A stretch of 64,000 nt of DNA from Actinomadura sp. K4S16. Its GTDB lineage: Bacteria > Actinomycetota > Actinomycetes > Streptosporangiales > Streptosporangiaceae. Each line of letters opens with the position of its first letter. Position 1 is the stretch's first letter. A program made the translations under genes and the position numbers. The notes under the pieces are model-generated. The model saw nothing but the letters and a program-made list of their open reading frames with translations. It made no database searches and was not told where the DNA came from. The stretch is from positions 558,001 through 622,000 of the forward strand of contig NZ_BDDE01000010.1 in the NCBI RefSeq assembly GCF_008327685.1, given 5' to 3'. Positions 1-10,115 of the stretch are shown here, one piece after another.

Positions 1-761
1 AACGTGACGACCTCGCCCCGGGTGCGGGACGCCATCGCGCTGACCAGCGGGTCGTCGGCGTTGAGGACGGCGGTCCCGCCCTCCGGCACCGCCTCCACGA
101 TCTCGCCCTTGGCCTGGGCGATGTTCTCCCGGCTGCCGAACTCGCCCACGTGCGCGGTGCCGACGTTCAGCACGACGCCGACGTCCGGACGCGCGATCCC
201 GGTCAGGTAGGCGATGTGGCCGATGCGGCGGGCGCCCATCTCCAGGACGAGGTGGCGGGTCTCGGCGTCGGCGCGCAGCACGGTGAGCGGCAGCCCGATC
301 TCGTTGTTGAACGAGCCGGGCGGGTAGACCGTCGGGCCCGCGCCGCTCAGCACCTGCCCGATGAGGTCCTTGGTGGAGGTCTTGCCGGCCGAGCCGGTGA
401 CCGCGACGACGGTCACGTCGGGCAGCCGCTCCAGGACGCCCCTGGCGAGCCGTCCGAGCGCCTCCTGGACGTCGTCGACGACCACGCACGCGCCGTCCAC
501 CGGGCGCTGGGCGAGCACGCCCGCCGCCCCGGCCGCGAGGGCCCCGGCGGCGTAGTCGTGGCCGTCCACGTGCTCGCCCTTCAGCGCCGCGAACAGCGCC
601 CCGGGCTCCACCGCGCGGGAGTCGATCACCACGGGACCGGTCACCACGGGATCGCCCCCCGCGGGACCGTTCCCCGCGGGGCCGCTCCCCTCCGGGTCCG
701 GCGGCCCGTGCCGGGTCCCTCCCGTGATCTCCGCGATCGTCGACAGCGGAAGTGGGATCAC
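1..761 (-). CDS. murF: UDP-N-acetylmuramoyl-tripeptide--D-Ala-D-Ala ligase MurF (5' part, cut by window edge)
   Basis: This is the N-terminal part, about 253 residues, of the ligase that adds D-Ala-D-Ala to the UDP-MurNAc-tripeptide in the cytoplasm. The GTG start shares GTGA with the murE stop, so the two are translationally coupled. The opening [15 protein letters not shown] is typical of MurF, and the ATP loop [10 protein letters not shown] has its Lys near residue 127. Between the opening and the DSRAV motif lies a low-complexity run rich in GPAGN units, resembling the repeats in the N-terminus of rsmH from the same cluster. The C-terminal half lies beyond the left edge. In cells running the vanHAX route at 54 kb, MurF would have to accept D-Ala-D-Lac. 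Confidence 0.95.
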   Translation of the reverse strand, partial: MIPLPLSTIAEITGGTRHGPPDPEGSGPAGNGPAGGDPVVTGPVVIDSRAVEPGALFAALKGEHVDGHDYAAGALAAGAAGVLAQRPVDGACVVVDDVQEALGRLARGVLERLPDVTVVAVTGSAGKTSTKDLIGQVLSGAGPTVYPPGSFNNEIGLPLTVLRADAETRHLVLEMGARRIGHIAYLTGIARPDVGVVLNVGTAHVGEFGSRENIAQAKGEIVEAVPEGGTAVLNADDPLVSAMASRTRGEVVT

Positions 762-2341
762 GCCTGCGTCCCGTCCCCTCTTATTCCTTGTGCAGGGCGC
801 CTGAGCGCGTCTGCATGGCGCCGGAGCGCGGCGCGGACGACCTCGCGGTCGTCGAACGGATGCACCTCGCCCGCCACGTTCTGGCCCTGCTCGTGGCCCT
901 TGCCCGCGACGACCACCACGTCGCCGCGGCGGGCGCGGCCGACGGCCAGGTCGATCGCGGCGGCGCGGTCGGGCTCCACGACGATGTGCGCGCGCTCCGG
1001 CTGCGGCACCTTGAGCCCGCCCTCGACCATAGCGGCAAGGATCGCGAGTGGATCTTCCGACCTCGGGTTGTCGTTGGTGAAATACGCCATGTCGGCCAGC
1101 CGCGCGGCGGCCTCGCCCATGAGCGGGCGCTTGCCGCGGTCGCGGTCGCCGCCGCACCCGAGCACCACCGTGAGGTCGCCCTCGGTGACGGGCCGCAGCG
1201 CGTTCAGGACCGCCTCGACCGCGCCCGGCTTGTGCGAGTAGTCGACCAGGGTCACGAAGTCCTGGCCCTCGTCGACCCGCTCCAGCCGCCCGGGGACGCC
1301 GGGCAGGGACGCGACCCCCCGGACCGCCGCCTGCAGCGGGATGCCCGCCTCGACCAGCGCCACGATCGCGGCGAGGGCGTTGGCGACGTTGAACGGCCCG
1401 GCGAGCCGCACCTCGGCGTCGGCCTCGATGCCGAGGGGCCCGACGACGCGGAACACGCTGCCGTCGGCGCCGACGCGCACGTCCTCGGCCCGCCAGTCGG
1501 CCGCCGGGTCCCCCGACGGGGAGAACGTCGTCGCGGGCACCGTGGTGATCTCCAGCAGCTCGCGGCCGTAGTGGTCGTCGAGGTTGATCACGCCGATCCG
1601 CGAGTACTCGGGCGTGAACAGCCGCGCCTTCGCGAGGAAGTAGTCCTGCATGGTCGGGTGGTAGTCGAGGTGGTCCTGGGACAGGTTCGTGAACACCGCC
1701 ACCTCGTAGCGGGCGCCGCCTACCCGGCCCTGCACGAGCGCGTGGCTGGACACCTCCATCGCCGCGGCGCCGACGCCGCGCTCGCGCATCATCGCCAGCA
1801 GCGCGTGCAGGTCGGTCGCCTCCGGCGTGGTGAGCGCGCTCGGCACCCGGTCGCCGCCCACCCGGATCTCGACGCCGCCGACGAGGCCCGTCTCGATCCC
1901 GGCGGCGCGCAGGCCCGCGTCGAGCAGGAACACCGTGGTGGTCTTGCCGCTGGTGCCGGTCACGCCGATGAGGGTGATGTCGCGGCCCGGCTCGCCGTAC
2001 ACCCAGGACGCCGCGTCGCCCAGCCGGGCCCGGACGTCGGGGGTCACCAGGACGGGCAGGCCCGTCGCCGCGGCCCGGTCGTACCCGTCGGGGTCGGTGA
2101 GGATCGCCACGGCGCCGGCGTCCGCGGCCTGGGCGGAGAACTGGGCGCCGTGGGCGCGGGCGCCGGGCAGGGCCGCGTAGATGTCGCCCGGCATGACGGC
2201 GCGCGAGTCGTGCGTGATGCCCGTGGCGGAGACGCCGTCCCAGGGGCTCCCGCCGCCCCGTCCGTCCGGCCCGTCCTGTCCGATTCCGAGAAGCGCCGCG
2301 AGTCCGCTCAGCGGACGAGCCGGGTTGGTGGTGGGACGCAT
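758..2341 (-). CDS. murE: UDP-N-acetylmuramoyl-L-alanyl-D-glutamate--2,6-diaminopimelate ligase MurE
   Basis: Cytoplasmic Mur ligase that adds the third residue of the peptidoglycan stem peptide. The ATP loop [11 protein letters not shown] has its Lys near residue 133. The DNPR motif near residues 424-427 is the known selector for meso-diaminopimelate over lysine, so the wall should be of DAP type. A start at 2341 gives 527 residues, a normal length, and a GAAAG stretch lies upstream. An in-frame start at 2398 would add 19 residues that look like spacer. The gene follows ftsI by about 80 bases and overlaps the murF start by 4 bases. Confidence 0.95.
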   Translation of the reverse strand: MRPTTNPARPLSGLAALLGIGQDGPDGRGGGSPWDGVSATGITHDSRAVMPGDIYAALPGARAHGAQFSAQAADAGAVAILTDPDGYDRAAATGLPVLVTPDVRARLGDAASWVYGEPGRDITLIGVTGTSGKTTTVFLLDAGLRAAGIETGLVGGVEIRVGGDRVPSALTTPEATDLHALLAMMRERGVGAAAMEVSSHALVQGRVGGARYEVAVFTNLSQDHLDYHPTMQDYFLAKARLFTPEYSRIGVINLDDHYGRELLEITTVPATTFSPSGDPAADWRAEDVRVGADGSVFRVVGPLGIEADAEVRLAGPFNVANALAAIVALVEAGIPLQAAVRGVASLPGVPGRLERVDEGQDFVTLVDYSHKPGAVEAVLNALRPVTEGDLTVVLGCGGDRDRGKRPLMGEAAARLADMAYFTNDNPRSEDPLAILAAMVEGGLKVPQPERAHIVVEPDRAAAIDLAVGRARRGDVVVVAGKGHEQGQNVAGEVHPFDDREVVRAALRRHADALRRPAQGIRGDGTQA

Positions 2342-2422
2342 GGCGTTTCTTTCGTTGCGGACGGTTCGGGACTGGTGGGACACGGGTGGTGGACTCACAG
2401 GCGAGGAGGGTACTCGCTGCGA

Positions 2423-4696
2423 TCAGTCTCGGGCGCGGATCTCGATGATCGGCGGCCTGCTCCCCGTCGGCGGGATCTTCTCGGACTGAAGCGCGAAGCT
2501 CATCACGTCCTTGAAGACCGGTGCCGCCGCATCGCCACCATAGTGGCTCCCCCGCTTCGGGTCCCGCAGGACGACCTGCACGACCAGCCGCGGGTCGTCC
2601 GCGGGCGCGAACCCGGCGAACGAGGCGGTGTAGCCGCCGCCGTCGTAGCAGCCGCAGCGCGGGTTGACGTTCTCGGCGGTGCCGGTCTTGCCCGCGACGC
2701 GGTAGCCCTTGATCTGCGCCTTGGGGGCGGTGCCCTCGTTCGTGGTGACGCCCTCCAGCATGTCGCTGATCTGCCGGGCCGTCTTCGCGCTGATGACCTG
2801 CCTGCGCTCCGGCGCGGGCGCGGGGGTGAACTTGTCGTGCTCCCCCACGGTGCCCGCGACGAGGGTGGGCGCGACGCGGACGCCGCCGTTGGCGATCGTC
2901 GAGTAGACGCTCGCCATCTGCACCGCGTTCACCGAGACCGTCTGGCCGAACGCGATCGGGTACCGGTCGGTGCCCGACCACTTGGCCGGCGGCTCCAGTT
3001 GGCCGGCCGTCTCACCCGGGAGGGGCAGGCCGGTCCGCTGCCCGAAGCCGAAGTCGCGCAGCGTCTGGTAGAGCTGCTCCTCGCTGATGCTCTCGCTCGC
3101 CATGATGGTGCCGACGTTGCTGGACTTGGCGAGCACGCCGGCGAACGTGAGCGGCTCCGGCGCGTGGTCGTGCGAGTCGTGGAACACCACGTCCCACTTC
3201 TTGATCCTGTCGGGGACGGTGTAGGGCGTCTTCGGGGTGACGCCGCCGTGCTCCATGACGGCCGCCGCGGTGATGACCTTGCCGGTGCTGCCCGGCTCGT
3301 AGGCGTCCTGCACCAGGGGGCTGCCCCAGCGGGACCGGTCGGAGTCGGCGTAGTCGTTCGGGTCGAAACCGGGCGCGGACGCCATCGCCAGGAGCCGGCC
3401 GGTGCGCGGGTCCATGACGATCACGGTGCCGCTCTTGGCCCGGGTCGCCCTGACCTGCTGCTCGATCGCCTGCTGCGCCTTGAACTGCAGGTCGCGCTGC
3501 AGCGTCAGGCGGACCCCGCGGCCCGGCACCGACGGGCGCTTCTGGTCCTCGCCCATGGGGATGTGCTGGCCCTCGGGGCTGATCTCCACCCGCTGCCAGC
3601 CCGCCTTGCCGGCGAGCACGTCGTTCAGCGAGCTCTCCAGTCCGGCGGCCCCCCGCCCCGTGTCGTTCACGAAACCTATGACGCCGGCGGCCAGCGAATC
3701 GTTGGGATATTCCCGGCGGTATTCCGGCAAAGTGCCGATGCCGAGGAAGTTCCACGAGCTGACCAGCCGCGCCTGGTCGGGGCGGACCCCGTGCGCGAGG
3801 TACACGAACCTGGTGTCGGGCTTGCTGATCTGCTTCAGCAGCGTCGCGGGGTTGAGCCCGAGCGTCGGGGCCAGCGCGTTGACGATCGGCTGCCGCTTCT
3901 CCGGCTTGATGAGGGAGGGGTCCGCGAAGATCGCGCGGGCCTCCACCGTCATGGCGAGCGGGTTGCCCTGCGCGTCGGTGATGTCGCCGCGGACGGCGGG
4001 CAGCGTGATCTCCCGCATCCGCTGGAGCATCGCCTGCTGGGTGTACTCGTCCGACTCGATCGTCTGGAGCTGGACGAGCCGCCCGGCGAACAGCGACAGC
4101 ACGAAGGCGACGACGAGGAGCCCGACGTTGAGCCGCTTGAGCGGGTCGCGCCGGTGGAACGGCACCCGGGGCCGCGGCGGGCGGCCGGGCGGCGGGCGCC
4201 GTCCGGAGCCGCCGCCGGGGCGCGGGCCGCGGGGGCCGTCGCTCTTCGGCCGCGCGCCCTGGGGGCTGCGGGTCGTGCGGGCCGCGCGGCCCTCCCCGGC
4301 CGCTCCCCTGGCGGGCGTCTTCTTCCGTGCGGGGCGCTTGGTGGACGTCGCGGCCCCTGCCGTCCGCTCGCTCCCCTTCTCCTTACGCGCGGGTTCCTTA
4401 CGCGCGGGTTCCTTGCGAGCGGTCTCCTTGCGCGGGGTCTCCTTGCGGGGGCCGGGGACCATGCCGCTGCGCGCGGGACGGCGGGCGCCGCCGCCCTTCG
4501 CGCCCGGCCGCCCCGAGCCGTCCGCCCGTCCCGAGGGCGGGCGCGGCGTGCTCCCGGTCTGACGCCCGGACGCGCGCGCCGCGCCCGGGCCGCTCTTGTC
4601 GTCGCGCCCGGCCGCGCCGCGGGGGCCGCGCCCGTCCGGGCCGCGCCCGCGGCCGGGGGGCGGCCCGCCGCTGCCGCGTCCCGGGCCCTTCGTCAC
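2423..4696 (-). CDS. ftsI: Division-specific penicillin-binding protein FtsI (PBP3, class B transpeptidase)
   Basis: Septal D,D-transpeptidase of 757 residues. One membrane segment lies near residues 187-207 ([17 protein letters not shown]). The dimerisation domain follows, then the transpeptidase domain with the catalytic serine in STGK near residue 470, the SSN motif and AGKTGTAE. The start is GTG. The cytoplasmic N-terminus of about 185 residues is unusually long, basic and proline/glycine-rich, and it includes five tandem five-residue units of the RKE(T/P)(A/P) type. Many actinobacterial FtsI proteins have an extended basic N-terminus, but tandem repeats are notable. It lies between ftsL and murE in the dcw cluster. 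Confidence 0.95.
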   Translation of the reverse strand: MTKGPGRGSGGPPPGRGRGPDGRGPRGAAGRDDKSGPGAARASGRQTGSTPRPPSGRADGSGRPGAKGGGARRPARSGMVPGPRKETPRKETARKEPARKEPARKEKGSERTAGAATSTKRPARKKTPARGAAGEGRAARTTRSPQGARPKSDGPRGPRPGGGSGRRPPPGRPPRPRVPFHRRDPLKRLNVGLLVVAFVLSLFAGRLVQLQTIESDEYTQQAMLQRMREITLPAVRGDITDAQGNPLAMTVEARAIFADPSLIKPEKRQPIVNALAPTLGLNPATLLKQISKPDTRFVYLAHGVRPDQARLVSSWNFLGIGTLPEYRREYPNDSLAAGVIGFVNDTGRGAAGLESSLNDVLAGKAGWQRVEISPEGQHIPMGEDQKRPSVPGRGVRLTLQRDLQFKAQQAIEQQVRATRAKSGTVIVMDPRTGRLLAMASAPGFDPNDYADSDRSRWGSPLVQDAYEPGSTGKVITAAAVMEHGGVTPKTPYTVPDRIKKWDVVFHDSHDHAPEPLTFAGVLAKSSNVGTIMASESISEEQLYQTLRDFGFGQRTGLPLPGETAGQLEPPAKWSGTDRYPIAFGQTVSVNAVQMASVYSTIANGGVRVAPTLVAGTVGEHDKFTPAPAPERRQVISAKTARQISDMLEGVTTNEGTAPKAQIKGYRVAGKTGTAENVNPRCGCYDGGGYTASFAGFAPADDPRLVVQVVLRDPKRGSHYGGDAAAPVFKDVMSFALQSEKIPPTGSRPPIIEIRARD
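4379..4450. repeat. 15-bp tandem repeats inside ftsI
   Basis: About five head-to-tail copies of a 15-bp unit (core CCTTRCGCGCGGGTT on the plus strand) encode the RKET/RKEP five-residue repeats of the FtsI cytoplasmic tail. The 15-bp period keeps the frame, so copy number could change without breaking the gene. Confidence 0.8.
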
Positions 4697-4730
4697 CGCG
4701 CCACCCGCTCCCCGCCGTCGCCGCGCCCGC

Positions 4731-5519
4731 TCACGGCGCCCCGTGCCCGGTGCGCGCCCCGTTCCCGGTCCGCGTTCCGTTCCCGGCCCGCGTTCCGTGG
4801 CCGTTGCGGGTTCCCGTGGTCTTGGGAGGCGCCGCGCCGTCGCCGGGCACCACGGTGCCGGGCACGCCGAGGACCCCGGCCGCGCCGGCCGACGCCGCGG
4901 CCGCCTGCGGGACGGGGCGGATCGTGCCGCCGGGCCCGCCGGGCTCGGTGGAGAAGAAGGCCGGGTTCTCGCCCTGCTTCATGCCGAGGCCCTCGGCCTT
5001 GTTCGACAGCTGCTGCGGGGAGCCCTCGCGGGCGATCTCCTCCTCGTAGGCCTGGCGCTGCTGCTCCAGCTGCTTGTTGCTCTGCTGGAGCCGCGTCAGC
5101 GTGAACGCGTCCTTGGCGAGGACGGTGTTGAGCAGCAGCAGGCTGACCAGCGCGCCGCCGAGCAGCCCGACGATGAGCAGGACGAACGGCGCGCGCGGCG
5201 CGGCCTGCCCGGAGCGACGCGACGCGGCCGTGCTCGTGCTCCGCGCGACGTCCGCGCTCTTCGCGACCTTGGTCTTGGCGGCCTTGGTGCTCTTCGCGGG
5301 CGCGGTCTTCGTCCGCGTCTTCACCGCCGTCGCGCCGGCGGGTGCGGGCTTCGCGGCCGCGGCACCGGCGGCCCCGCCGTTCGACGGGTTCCGCGGCGAC
5401 GCGCCGGCGCGCGAGCCCTTGGCGGGCGCGGGCGCGGCCGGGACGGCGGCGCCGTCCAGGCGGTCCGCGGCCCTCTTCTTCGGCGCCCTGGTCGGCGGCC
5501 GCCTGCTCGTCGTGGTCAT
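4731..5519 (-). CDS. ftsL: FtsL-like septum formation protein
   Basis: A 262-residue bitopic protein in the usual ftsL position between rsmH and ftsI. Residues 1-110 form a disordered Ala/Lys/Pro-rich cytoplasmic tail. Residues 111-133 are a membrane segment, and residues 138-165 form a short glutamine/glutamate-rich coiled coil ([11 protein letters not shown] region). A Gly/Pro/Thr-rich extracytoplasmic tail ends in repeated TRxGNG-like units. This matches the FtsL/DivIC architecture, which bridges FtsQ and FtsW/FtsI at the septum. Sequence conservation in this family is low, so the call rests on topology and position. The start overlaps the rsmH stop by 4 bases. Confidence 0.8.
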   Translation of the reverse strand: MTTTSRRPPTRAPKKRAADRLDGAAVPAAPAPAKGSRAGASPRNPSNGGAAGAAAAKPAPAGATAVKTRTKTAPAKSTKAAKTKVAKSADVARSTSTAASRRSGQAAPRAPFVLLIVGLLGGALVSLLLLNTVLAKDAFTLTRLQQSNKQLEQQRQAYEEEIAREGSPQQLSNKAEGLGMKQGENPAFFSTEPGGPGGTIRPVPQAAAASAGAAGVLGVPGTVVPGDGAAPPKTTGTRNGHGTRAGNGTRTGNGARTGHGAP

Positions 5520-6721
5520 GTCGCCTCCCGGACCCGCTCCGCGGCGCGCATCCGCACCGATCCGGCCCGTGGGTTGGTCGTTGTCTCCTCGTCGGACGCC
5601 AGTTCCGCCCCGCGCGTCAGGAGCCGGAACCTCGGCTCGTGCTCGGGCAGCGGGACCGGCAGGTCCGGCGGGGTGGTGTCGGCCGCCTGGGCGGCGAGGA
5701 CCTGCTTGGTGATGCGGTCCTCGAGCGAGTGGTAGGACAGGACGACGACCCGGCCGCCGACCGGGAGCGCGTCCAGGGCGGCGGGCAGCGCCCGGCGCCA
5801 GGTGTCGAGCTCGCCGTTCACCTCGATGCGCAGCGCCTGGAAGGTGCGCTTGGCGGGGTTGCCGCCGGTGCGGCGGGTCGCGGCGGGGATGGAGGTGCGC
5901 ACCAGGTCGGCGAGGCGCCGGGTCGACTCCAGCGGGGCGCGCTCGCGCTCCCGGACGATCGCGGCGGCAATGCGCTGGGCGAACCGCTCCTCGCCGTACT
6001 CGCGCAGGATGCGGGCGAGCTCGGCGGGCGGGTAGCCGTTGACGACCTCCGCCGCGGTGAGGCTCTGGGTGCGGTCCATCCGCATGTCGAGGGGGGCGTC
6101 GTAGGAGTAGGCGAAGCCGCGGTCGGCCTCGTCGAGCTGCGGGGAGGACACGCCGAGGTCGAACAGGACGGCGTCGACTGCCGGGACTCCGAGCCGTCGC
6201 AGCACCGCGGGGATCTCGTCGTAGACGGCGTGCTCCAGCGCCACGCGGTCGCCGAACGGGGCGAGCCTGCGCGCGGACCGCTCCAGCGCCGTGGTGTCGC
6301 GGTCGAGGCCGATGAGGCGCAGCGACGGGACGGCGCGCAGCATCGCCTCGGCGTGGCCGCCCATGCCGAGCGTGGCGTCGAGGTAGACGGGGGCGCGGCC
6401 GGCGACGGCCTCGGCTGCGGGGACGAGAAGTTCGAGGACGCGGTCGAGCATGACCGGCACGTGGCCGCTGTCGGCCCCCCGGTCCTGCGCCGCGTCGTTC
6501 TCCGCCGCGTCATTCCCCGCGGCGTCTTTTCCAGGGGCGGCCTTTCCCGCCGCACCATTCCCAGCCGGGCCGTTTCCGGCGGCGTCATTTCCGGCGGCGC
6601 CGTTTCCCGCCGCGTCGTTCCCCACGCTGTGGTTCCCCGCGGCGCTGTTCCCCGCAAGGCGGTCGTCACCGTCGTGGTTCCCGGAGTCCTCGCGGCCCCC
6701 CGTGCCCCTGTGCGCGTCCAT
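5516..6721 (-). CDS. rsmH: 16S rRNA (cytosine(1402)-N4)-methyltransferase RsmH with repeat-rich N-terminus
   Basis: SAM-dependent enzyme that methylates C1402 of 16S rRNA. The family motifs are all present: [55 protein letters not shown] and SYHSLEDR. The catalytic domain starts near residue 85. Residues 21-80 are a run of five-residue AAGN(D/G)-type repeats not expected in the family. The start at 6721 is supported by a strong GGGGGTGA ribosome-binding site a few bases upstream, so the repeats are probably translated. It overlaps the ftsL start by 4 bases and lies 245 bases downstream of mraZ. That gap shows no clear gene. Confidence 0.93.
   Translation of the reverse strand: MDAHRGTGGREDSGNHDGDDRLAGNSAAGNHSVGNDAAGNGAAGNDAAGNGPAGNGAAGKAAPGKDAAGNDAAENDAAQDRGADSGHVPVMLDRVLELLVPAAEAVAGRAPVYLDATLGMGGHAEAMLRAVPSLRLIGLDRDTTALERSARRLAPFGDRVALEHAVYDEIPAVLRRLGVPAVDAVLFDLGVSSPQLDEADRGFAYSYDAPLDMRMDRTQSLTAAEVVNGYPPAELARILREYGEERFAQRIAAAIVRERERAPLESTRRLADLVRTSIPAATRRTGGNPAKRTFQALRIEVNGELDTWRRALPAALDALPVGGRVVVLSYHSLEDRITKQVLAAQAADTTPPDLPVPLPEHEPRFRLLTRGAELASDEETTTNPRAGSVRMRAAERVREAT
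6485..6660. repeat. 15-bp degenerate tandem repeats in the 5' end of rsmH
   Basis: About a dozen degenerate 15-bp units of the kind GCCGCGTCGTTCCCC (plus strand) encode the N-terminal [10 protein letters not shown] repeats of RsmH. The unit length is a multiple of three and the frame is open throughout. A related GPAGN stretch occurs in murF, 6 kb away in the same cluster. Confidence 0.8.
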
Positions 6722-6966
6722 GCTTCACCCCCTGTACTGCCACCTCGCTCGCGGACTGTGTGGCATCGCCGGACCGGACCGTTCCGCGCCCCCGGCGGCG
6801 GCCTCGCCCGGCCAGGTCCCCATCCGCTGCCCTAGAGGAAGATCACCGCGTTGCCCGCGGGGGGTCGCCGTCTGGCACCGGGGAAGCTGCGCCAGCTGGC
6901 TGGAGAGCGGCTGGAGACCTGGCCGAACGTGGGCCAGTGCCGGTCATCGGACCGACGAGTCGCATG

Positions 6967-7407
6967 TCAGAGAATCCCTGGCAACACCTCCTCCGAGACG
7001 TCGGAGAAGGTCTGCTCCTCCTGCTCCAGGTAGGTCTCCCAGGCCTGGGTGTCCCAGATCTCCAGACGCGTGTTGGCCCCGATGACCGTGCAGTCGCGGG
7101 TGAGCCCCGCGTACTTGCGCAGCGGCGGCGGAATCGTGACGCGGCCCTGCTTGTCGGGGACCTCGTCGGAGGCGCTGGCGAAGAAGACCCGGCTGTAGCT
7201 CCGGACCGCCTTCTCGGTGACCGGCGCGGCACGCAGAGCCTCGGTTATCCGCTGGAACTCCGCCATGGGGAAGACGTACAGGCAGCGTTCCTGGCCCTTC
7301 GTGATCACCAATCCCCCCGACAGCTCCTCGCGGTACTTCGCCGGCAGGAACAGTCGTCCCTTGTCGTCGAGGCGCGGCGAGTGAGTGCCGAGAAACACCG
7401 GCCCCAC
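6967..7407 (-). CDS. mraZ: Transcriptional regulator MraZ
   Basis: A 146-residue protein with two SpoVT/AbrB-like half-domains, each carrying a DKGR-type motif ([17 protein letters not shown] near residue 10 and [14 protein letters not shown] near residue 85). It is the first gene of the dcw cluster and is known in other bacteria to bind repeated sites in its own promoter. Three such direct repeats lie just upstream at 7446-7471, which suggests autoregulation. The gene is divergent from moxR. Confidence 0.95.
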   Translation of the reverse strand: MGPVFLGTHSPRLDDKGRLFLPAKYREELSGGLVITKGQERCLYVFPMAEFQRITEALRAAPVTEKAVRSYSRVFFASASDEVPDKQGRVTIPPPLRKYAGLTRDCTVIGANTRLEIWDTQAWETYLEQEEQTFSDVSEEVLPGIL

Positions 7408-7772
7408 CTCCCGCGCCGCATGGGGCGCTACTGCCCCCCACGGCGCCCCACTCTACTCCACTCTTCCCCACCGTCAACAAGAAAAACGCCGTCCACGCGC
7501 CGTTCTTCGCGACGAAACCGCAGGTCAACGAGGGTGGTGTGGAGTGGGGCCCAGCGGCGCCCCCTGCGCGCGCCGCCGCGGCGCGGGACGGTCCGAAGCC
7601 CTCTCGCGCGGGGGCGCGAGAGGGTTCGGAGGGGCGGGGTGGAGTGAAGTGGTGCGTTGCGCGCGTCGTTTGCCGCCGTCCACGTAGAGCACAATTGGCT
7701 CGCGTTCCACATGAACATCGCAGTGGGCGTTCCGACGACGTACTGTCGTTTGGAACGGCTGAGGAGGGTTTG
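7408..7772. other. Divergent intergenic region mraZ/moxR with two inverted repeats
   Basis: 365 bases without a gene. They hold the mraZ box and a long perfect-to-near-perfect stem at 7592-7630. That stem has an 18-base left arm starting TCCGAAGCCCTC, a GGGG loop, and a 17-base right arm with one unpaired base. A second near-palindrome at 7729-7756 (GTTCCGACGAC facing GTCGTTTGGAAC) lies just before the moxR ribosome-binding site. There is no run of T after the first stem, so it is not a classical terminator. It may separate or regulate the two divergent transcripts. Confidence 0.6.
7446..7471 (-). promoter_or_regulatory. MraZ-binding direct repeats (mraZ box)
   Basis: Read on the minus strand, three copies of GTGGRG (GTGGGG, GTGGAG, GTGGGG) lie exactly 10 bases apart, ending about 38 bases upstream of the mraZ start. 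Regularly spaced short GTGG or TGGG repeats upstream of mraZ are the known MraZ operator type. Binding here is inferred from pattern and position. Confidence 0.7.
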
Positions 7773-8816
7773 GTGGCAGTAGGCACGCACGGCGAGTCGT
7801 TCATGGAGACCGACCCACCGGCATCCCGCCCTGCCCGGCGCGGCGGCGGTCGCGACGCGGCGGGAGGCGGGCTCGACGGGCTCGCCCAGGTCGCGAACAA
7901 GATCCGGGACGCCGTGGAGTCGGTGATCGAGGGCAAGCCCTCGGCGGTGCGGCTCGCGCTGACGGTGCTGCTGGCCGAGGGGCACCTGCTCATCGAGGAC
8001 GTGCCCGGGGTCGGCAAGACGATGCTCGCCAAGGCGCTCGCGCGCTCGATCGACTGCTCGGTGCGGCGCGTGCAGTTCACGCCCGACCTGCTGCCCAGCG
8101 ACATCACCGGGGTCAGCGCCTACAACCAGGAACGGCGCGAGTTCGAGTTCAAGCCGGGCCCGGTGTTCGCCAACATCGTGGTCGGCGACGAGATCAACCG
8201 GGCGTCCCCGAAGACGCAGTCCGCGCTGCTGGAGTGCATGGAGGAGCGCCAGGTCACGGTCGACGGCACGACCTACGAGCTGGAGCCCCCGTTCATGGTG
8301 ATCTCCACGCAGAACCCCGTGGAGATGGAGGGGACCTATCCCCTGCCGGAGGCGCAGCGCGACCGGTTCACCGCCCGCATCTCGATGGGCTACCCCGACC
8401 CGGCGGCCGAGTTGGAGATGCTCGACACGCACGGCGAGACTTCGCCGCTCGACCGGCTCACCCCGGTCGCGCACGCCGCCGACGTCCGCGACCTGATCGA
8501 GGTGGTGCGGGGCCAGCACGTCGCGCCGGCGGTGCGGCAGTACGCGATCGACCTCGTCTCCGCCACCCGCAGGCATCCGGAGCTGCGGCTCGGCGCCTCC
8601 CCGCGGGCCACCCTCCACCTGGTGCGGGCCGCGCGGGCGTACGCCGCGCTCGACGACCGCGACTACGTCGTCCCCGACGACATCCAGGACCTCGCCGTCC
8701 CCGTCCTCGCGCACCGGCTGCTGCCGACCGCCGAGGCGCAGGTCGAGCGCCGCCGTCCCGAGCAGGTGGTCGCCGACCTGGTGAAGCGGCTGCCGGTGCC
8801 CTCCCCCGGCAGGTGA
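7773..8816 (+). CDS. MoxR-family AAA ATPase
   Basis: A 347-residue AAA+ ATPase of the MoxR group, usually acting as a chaperone for assembly of proteins coded beside it. The Walker A motif GVGKTMLAKAL has its Lys near residue 82, and the Walker B region reads GDEINRAS. The sensor segment MVISTQNPVEMEGTYPLPEAQ and the C-terminal lid are present. The GTG start at 7773 is chosen because GAGGAGGG precedes it by 5 bases. Upstream in-frame codons lack such a site and would add low-complexity sequence. Only three bases separate it from the DUF58 gene, a typical MoxR partner, and the transglutaminase gene follows. Confidence 0.9.
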   Translation: MAVGTHGESFMETDPPASRPARRGGGRDAAGGGLDGLAQVANKIRDAVESVIEGKPSAVRLALTVLLAEGHLLIEDVPGVGKTMLAKALARSIDCSVRRVQFTPDLLPSDITGVSAYNQERREFEFKPGPVFANIVVGDEINRASPKTQSALLECMEERQVTVDGTTYELEPPFMVISTQNPVEMEGTYPLPEAQRDRFTARISMGYPDPAAELEMLDTHGETSPLDRLTPVAHAADVRDLIEVVRGQHVAPAVRQYAIDLVSATRRHPELRLGASPRATLHLVRAARAYAALDDRDYVVPDDIQDLAVPVLAHRLLPTAEAQVERRRPEQVVADLVKRLPVPSPGR

Positions 8817-8819
8817 CCG

Positions 8820-10115
8820 GTGCGACGGGCGCTGGCCGGCCTCACCACTCGCGGGCGGTCGTTCGTGGCCGCGGGGGCGACCGCGATCGCCTGCGCGGTC
8901 GCGCTGGGCGAGCGCGACCTGCTGCGCGCCGGGGTGCTCGTCCTGGCGCTGCCGCTGCTGTGCACGATCGCGGTGGCGCGGACGCGCTACCGGCTGGCGT
9001 GCGCGCGGCGGCTGGAGCCCGCGCGGCTGCCGGTCGGCCACGAGTCCCGCGTCGACCTGCGGCTGGAGAACGTGTCGCGGCTGCCGAGCGGGCTGCTGAT
9101 GGTGGAGGACCGGGTGCCCTACGCGCTCGGCGGGCGGGCGCGGTTCGTGCTGGAGCGGATCGAGCCGCAGGCGTTCCGTGAGCTCGGCTACCGGATCCGC
9201 TCGGACGTGCGCGGGCGCTTCCGGGTGGGGCCGCTGACCGTCCGGCTCGCCGACCCGTTCGGGATGGTGGAGCTGGTCCGCTCGTTCAGCCTGTCCGACA
9301 CGCTCACGGTGACGCCGGCGATCGTGCCGCTGCCGCCGGGCCGGCTGTCGGGCGCGTGGACGGGCGGCGGCGACAGCGTGGCCCGCGCGGTCTCCGCGGC
9401 GGGCGAGGACGACGTCGCCCCGCGCGAGTACCGGCACGGCGACGACCTGCGCCGCGTGCACTGGCGGTCCACCGCCCGGCACGGGGAGCTGATGGTGCGC
9501 CGCGAGGAGCAGCACTTCCAGAGCAGCGGCACGCTGTTCCTCGACACCCGCCGCTCCGCGCACTGGGGCGACGGGCCGAGCGGCTCGTTCGAGCAGGCCG
9601 TCTCGGCGACCGCGTCGATCGGCGTCCACCTCGTCCGCACGGGGATGAGCCTGCGGTACGTGACCGACGGCGGCGAGGTGCTTCCGGCGGGGCCGTCCGA
9701 GGGCGCGTTCGAGGGGCTGCTGCTCGACGCGCTGGCGGTGGTGCGCCGGTCCAAGGGCGGCTCGCTGACGGCGGGGCTGGCCGCGCTGCGCGGTCGCGGC
9801 GGGAGCCGGGAGGGCGACGGCCTGGTCGTCGGGGTCTTCGGAACTCTGTCGGACGACGAGGCCCGCGTGGTCTCCGCGGCCCGGCGCGGTACCGGCACGT
9901 GCGTCGCGGTGCTCATCGAGAGCGGCCCCGGCGGATCGCCGCAGGACGGCGAGACGGGCGACGGGGCCGGCGGCGGAACCGTCGGCGGGACGGCCGCGGG
10001 CCTGCTGCGCGCGGGCGGCTGGCGGGTGCTGACCGTCCGGTCCGCGGCGGACCTGGCCGGGGCGTGGGCGCAGGCGGGCAAGGCGGGCGAGGACTTCGTC
10101 AGGGGCGGCGCATGA
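8820..10115 (+). CDS. DUF58 domain membrane protein
   Basis: A 431-residue protein with two N-terminal membrane segments (about residues 12-50). A beta-rich region follows, and then the DUF58 signature YRHGDDLRRVHWRSTARHG near residue 205. DUF58 proteins are usually coded between a MoxR ATPase and a transglutaminase, as here, and often have a degenerate VWA-like fold. Their exact role is unknown. The GTG start lies three bases after the moxR stop. The C-terminus is glycine-rich and low in complexity. Confidence 0.85.
   Translation: MRRALAGLTTRGRSFVAAGATAIACAVALGERDLLRAGVLVLALPLLCTIAVARTRYRLACARRLEPARLPVGHESRVDLRLENVSRLPSGLLMVEDRVPYALGGRARFVLERIEPQAFRELGYRIRSDVRGRFRVGPLTVRLADPFGMVELVRSFSLSDTLTVTPAIVPLPPGRLSGAWTGGGDSVARAVSAAGEDDVAPREYRHGDDLRRVHWRSTARHGELMVRREEQHFQSSGTLFLDTRRSAHWGDGPSGSFEQAVSATASIGVHLVRTGMSLRYVTDGGEVLPAGPSEGAFEGLLLDALAVVRRSKGGSLTAGLAALRGRGGSREGDGLVVGVFGTLSDDEARVVSAARRGTGTCVAVLIESGPGGSPQDGETGDGAGGGTVGGTAAGLLRAGGWRVLTVRSAADLAGAWAQAGKAGEDFVRGGA

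Noticed and set aside
752..5104. Very long open frame on the plus strand antisense to murE, ftsI and ftsL
   Set aside because: High G+C leaves few stop codons in opposite frames. The translation is Arg/Gly/Asp-rich with no recognisable domain, while the minus strand carries unmistakable dcw genes.
6485..6660. Repeat array resembling a short CRISPR
   Set aside because: The units are 15 bp, contiguous, degenerate and in frame within rsmH, with no spacers and no cas genes.
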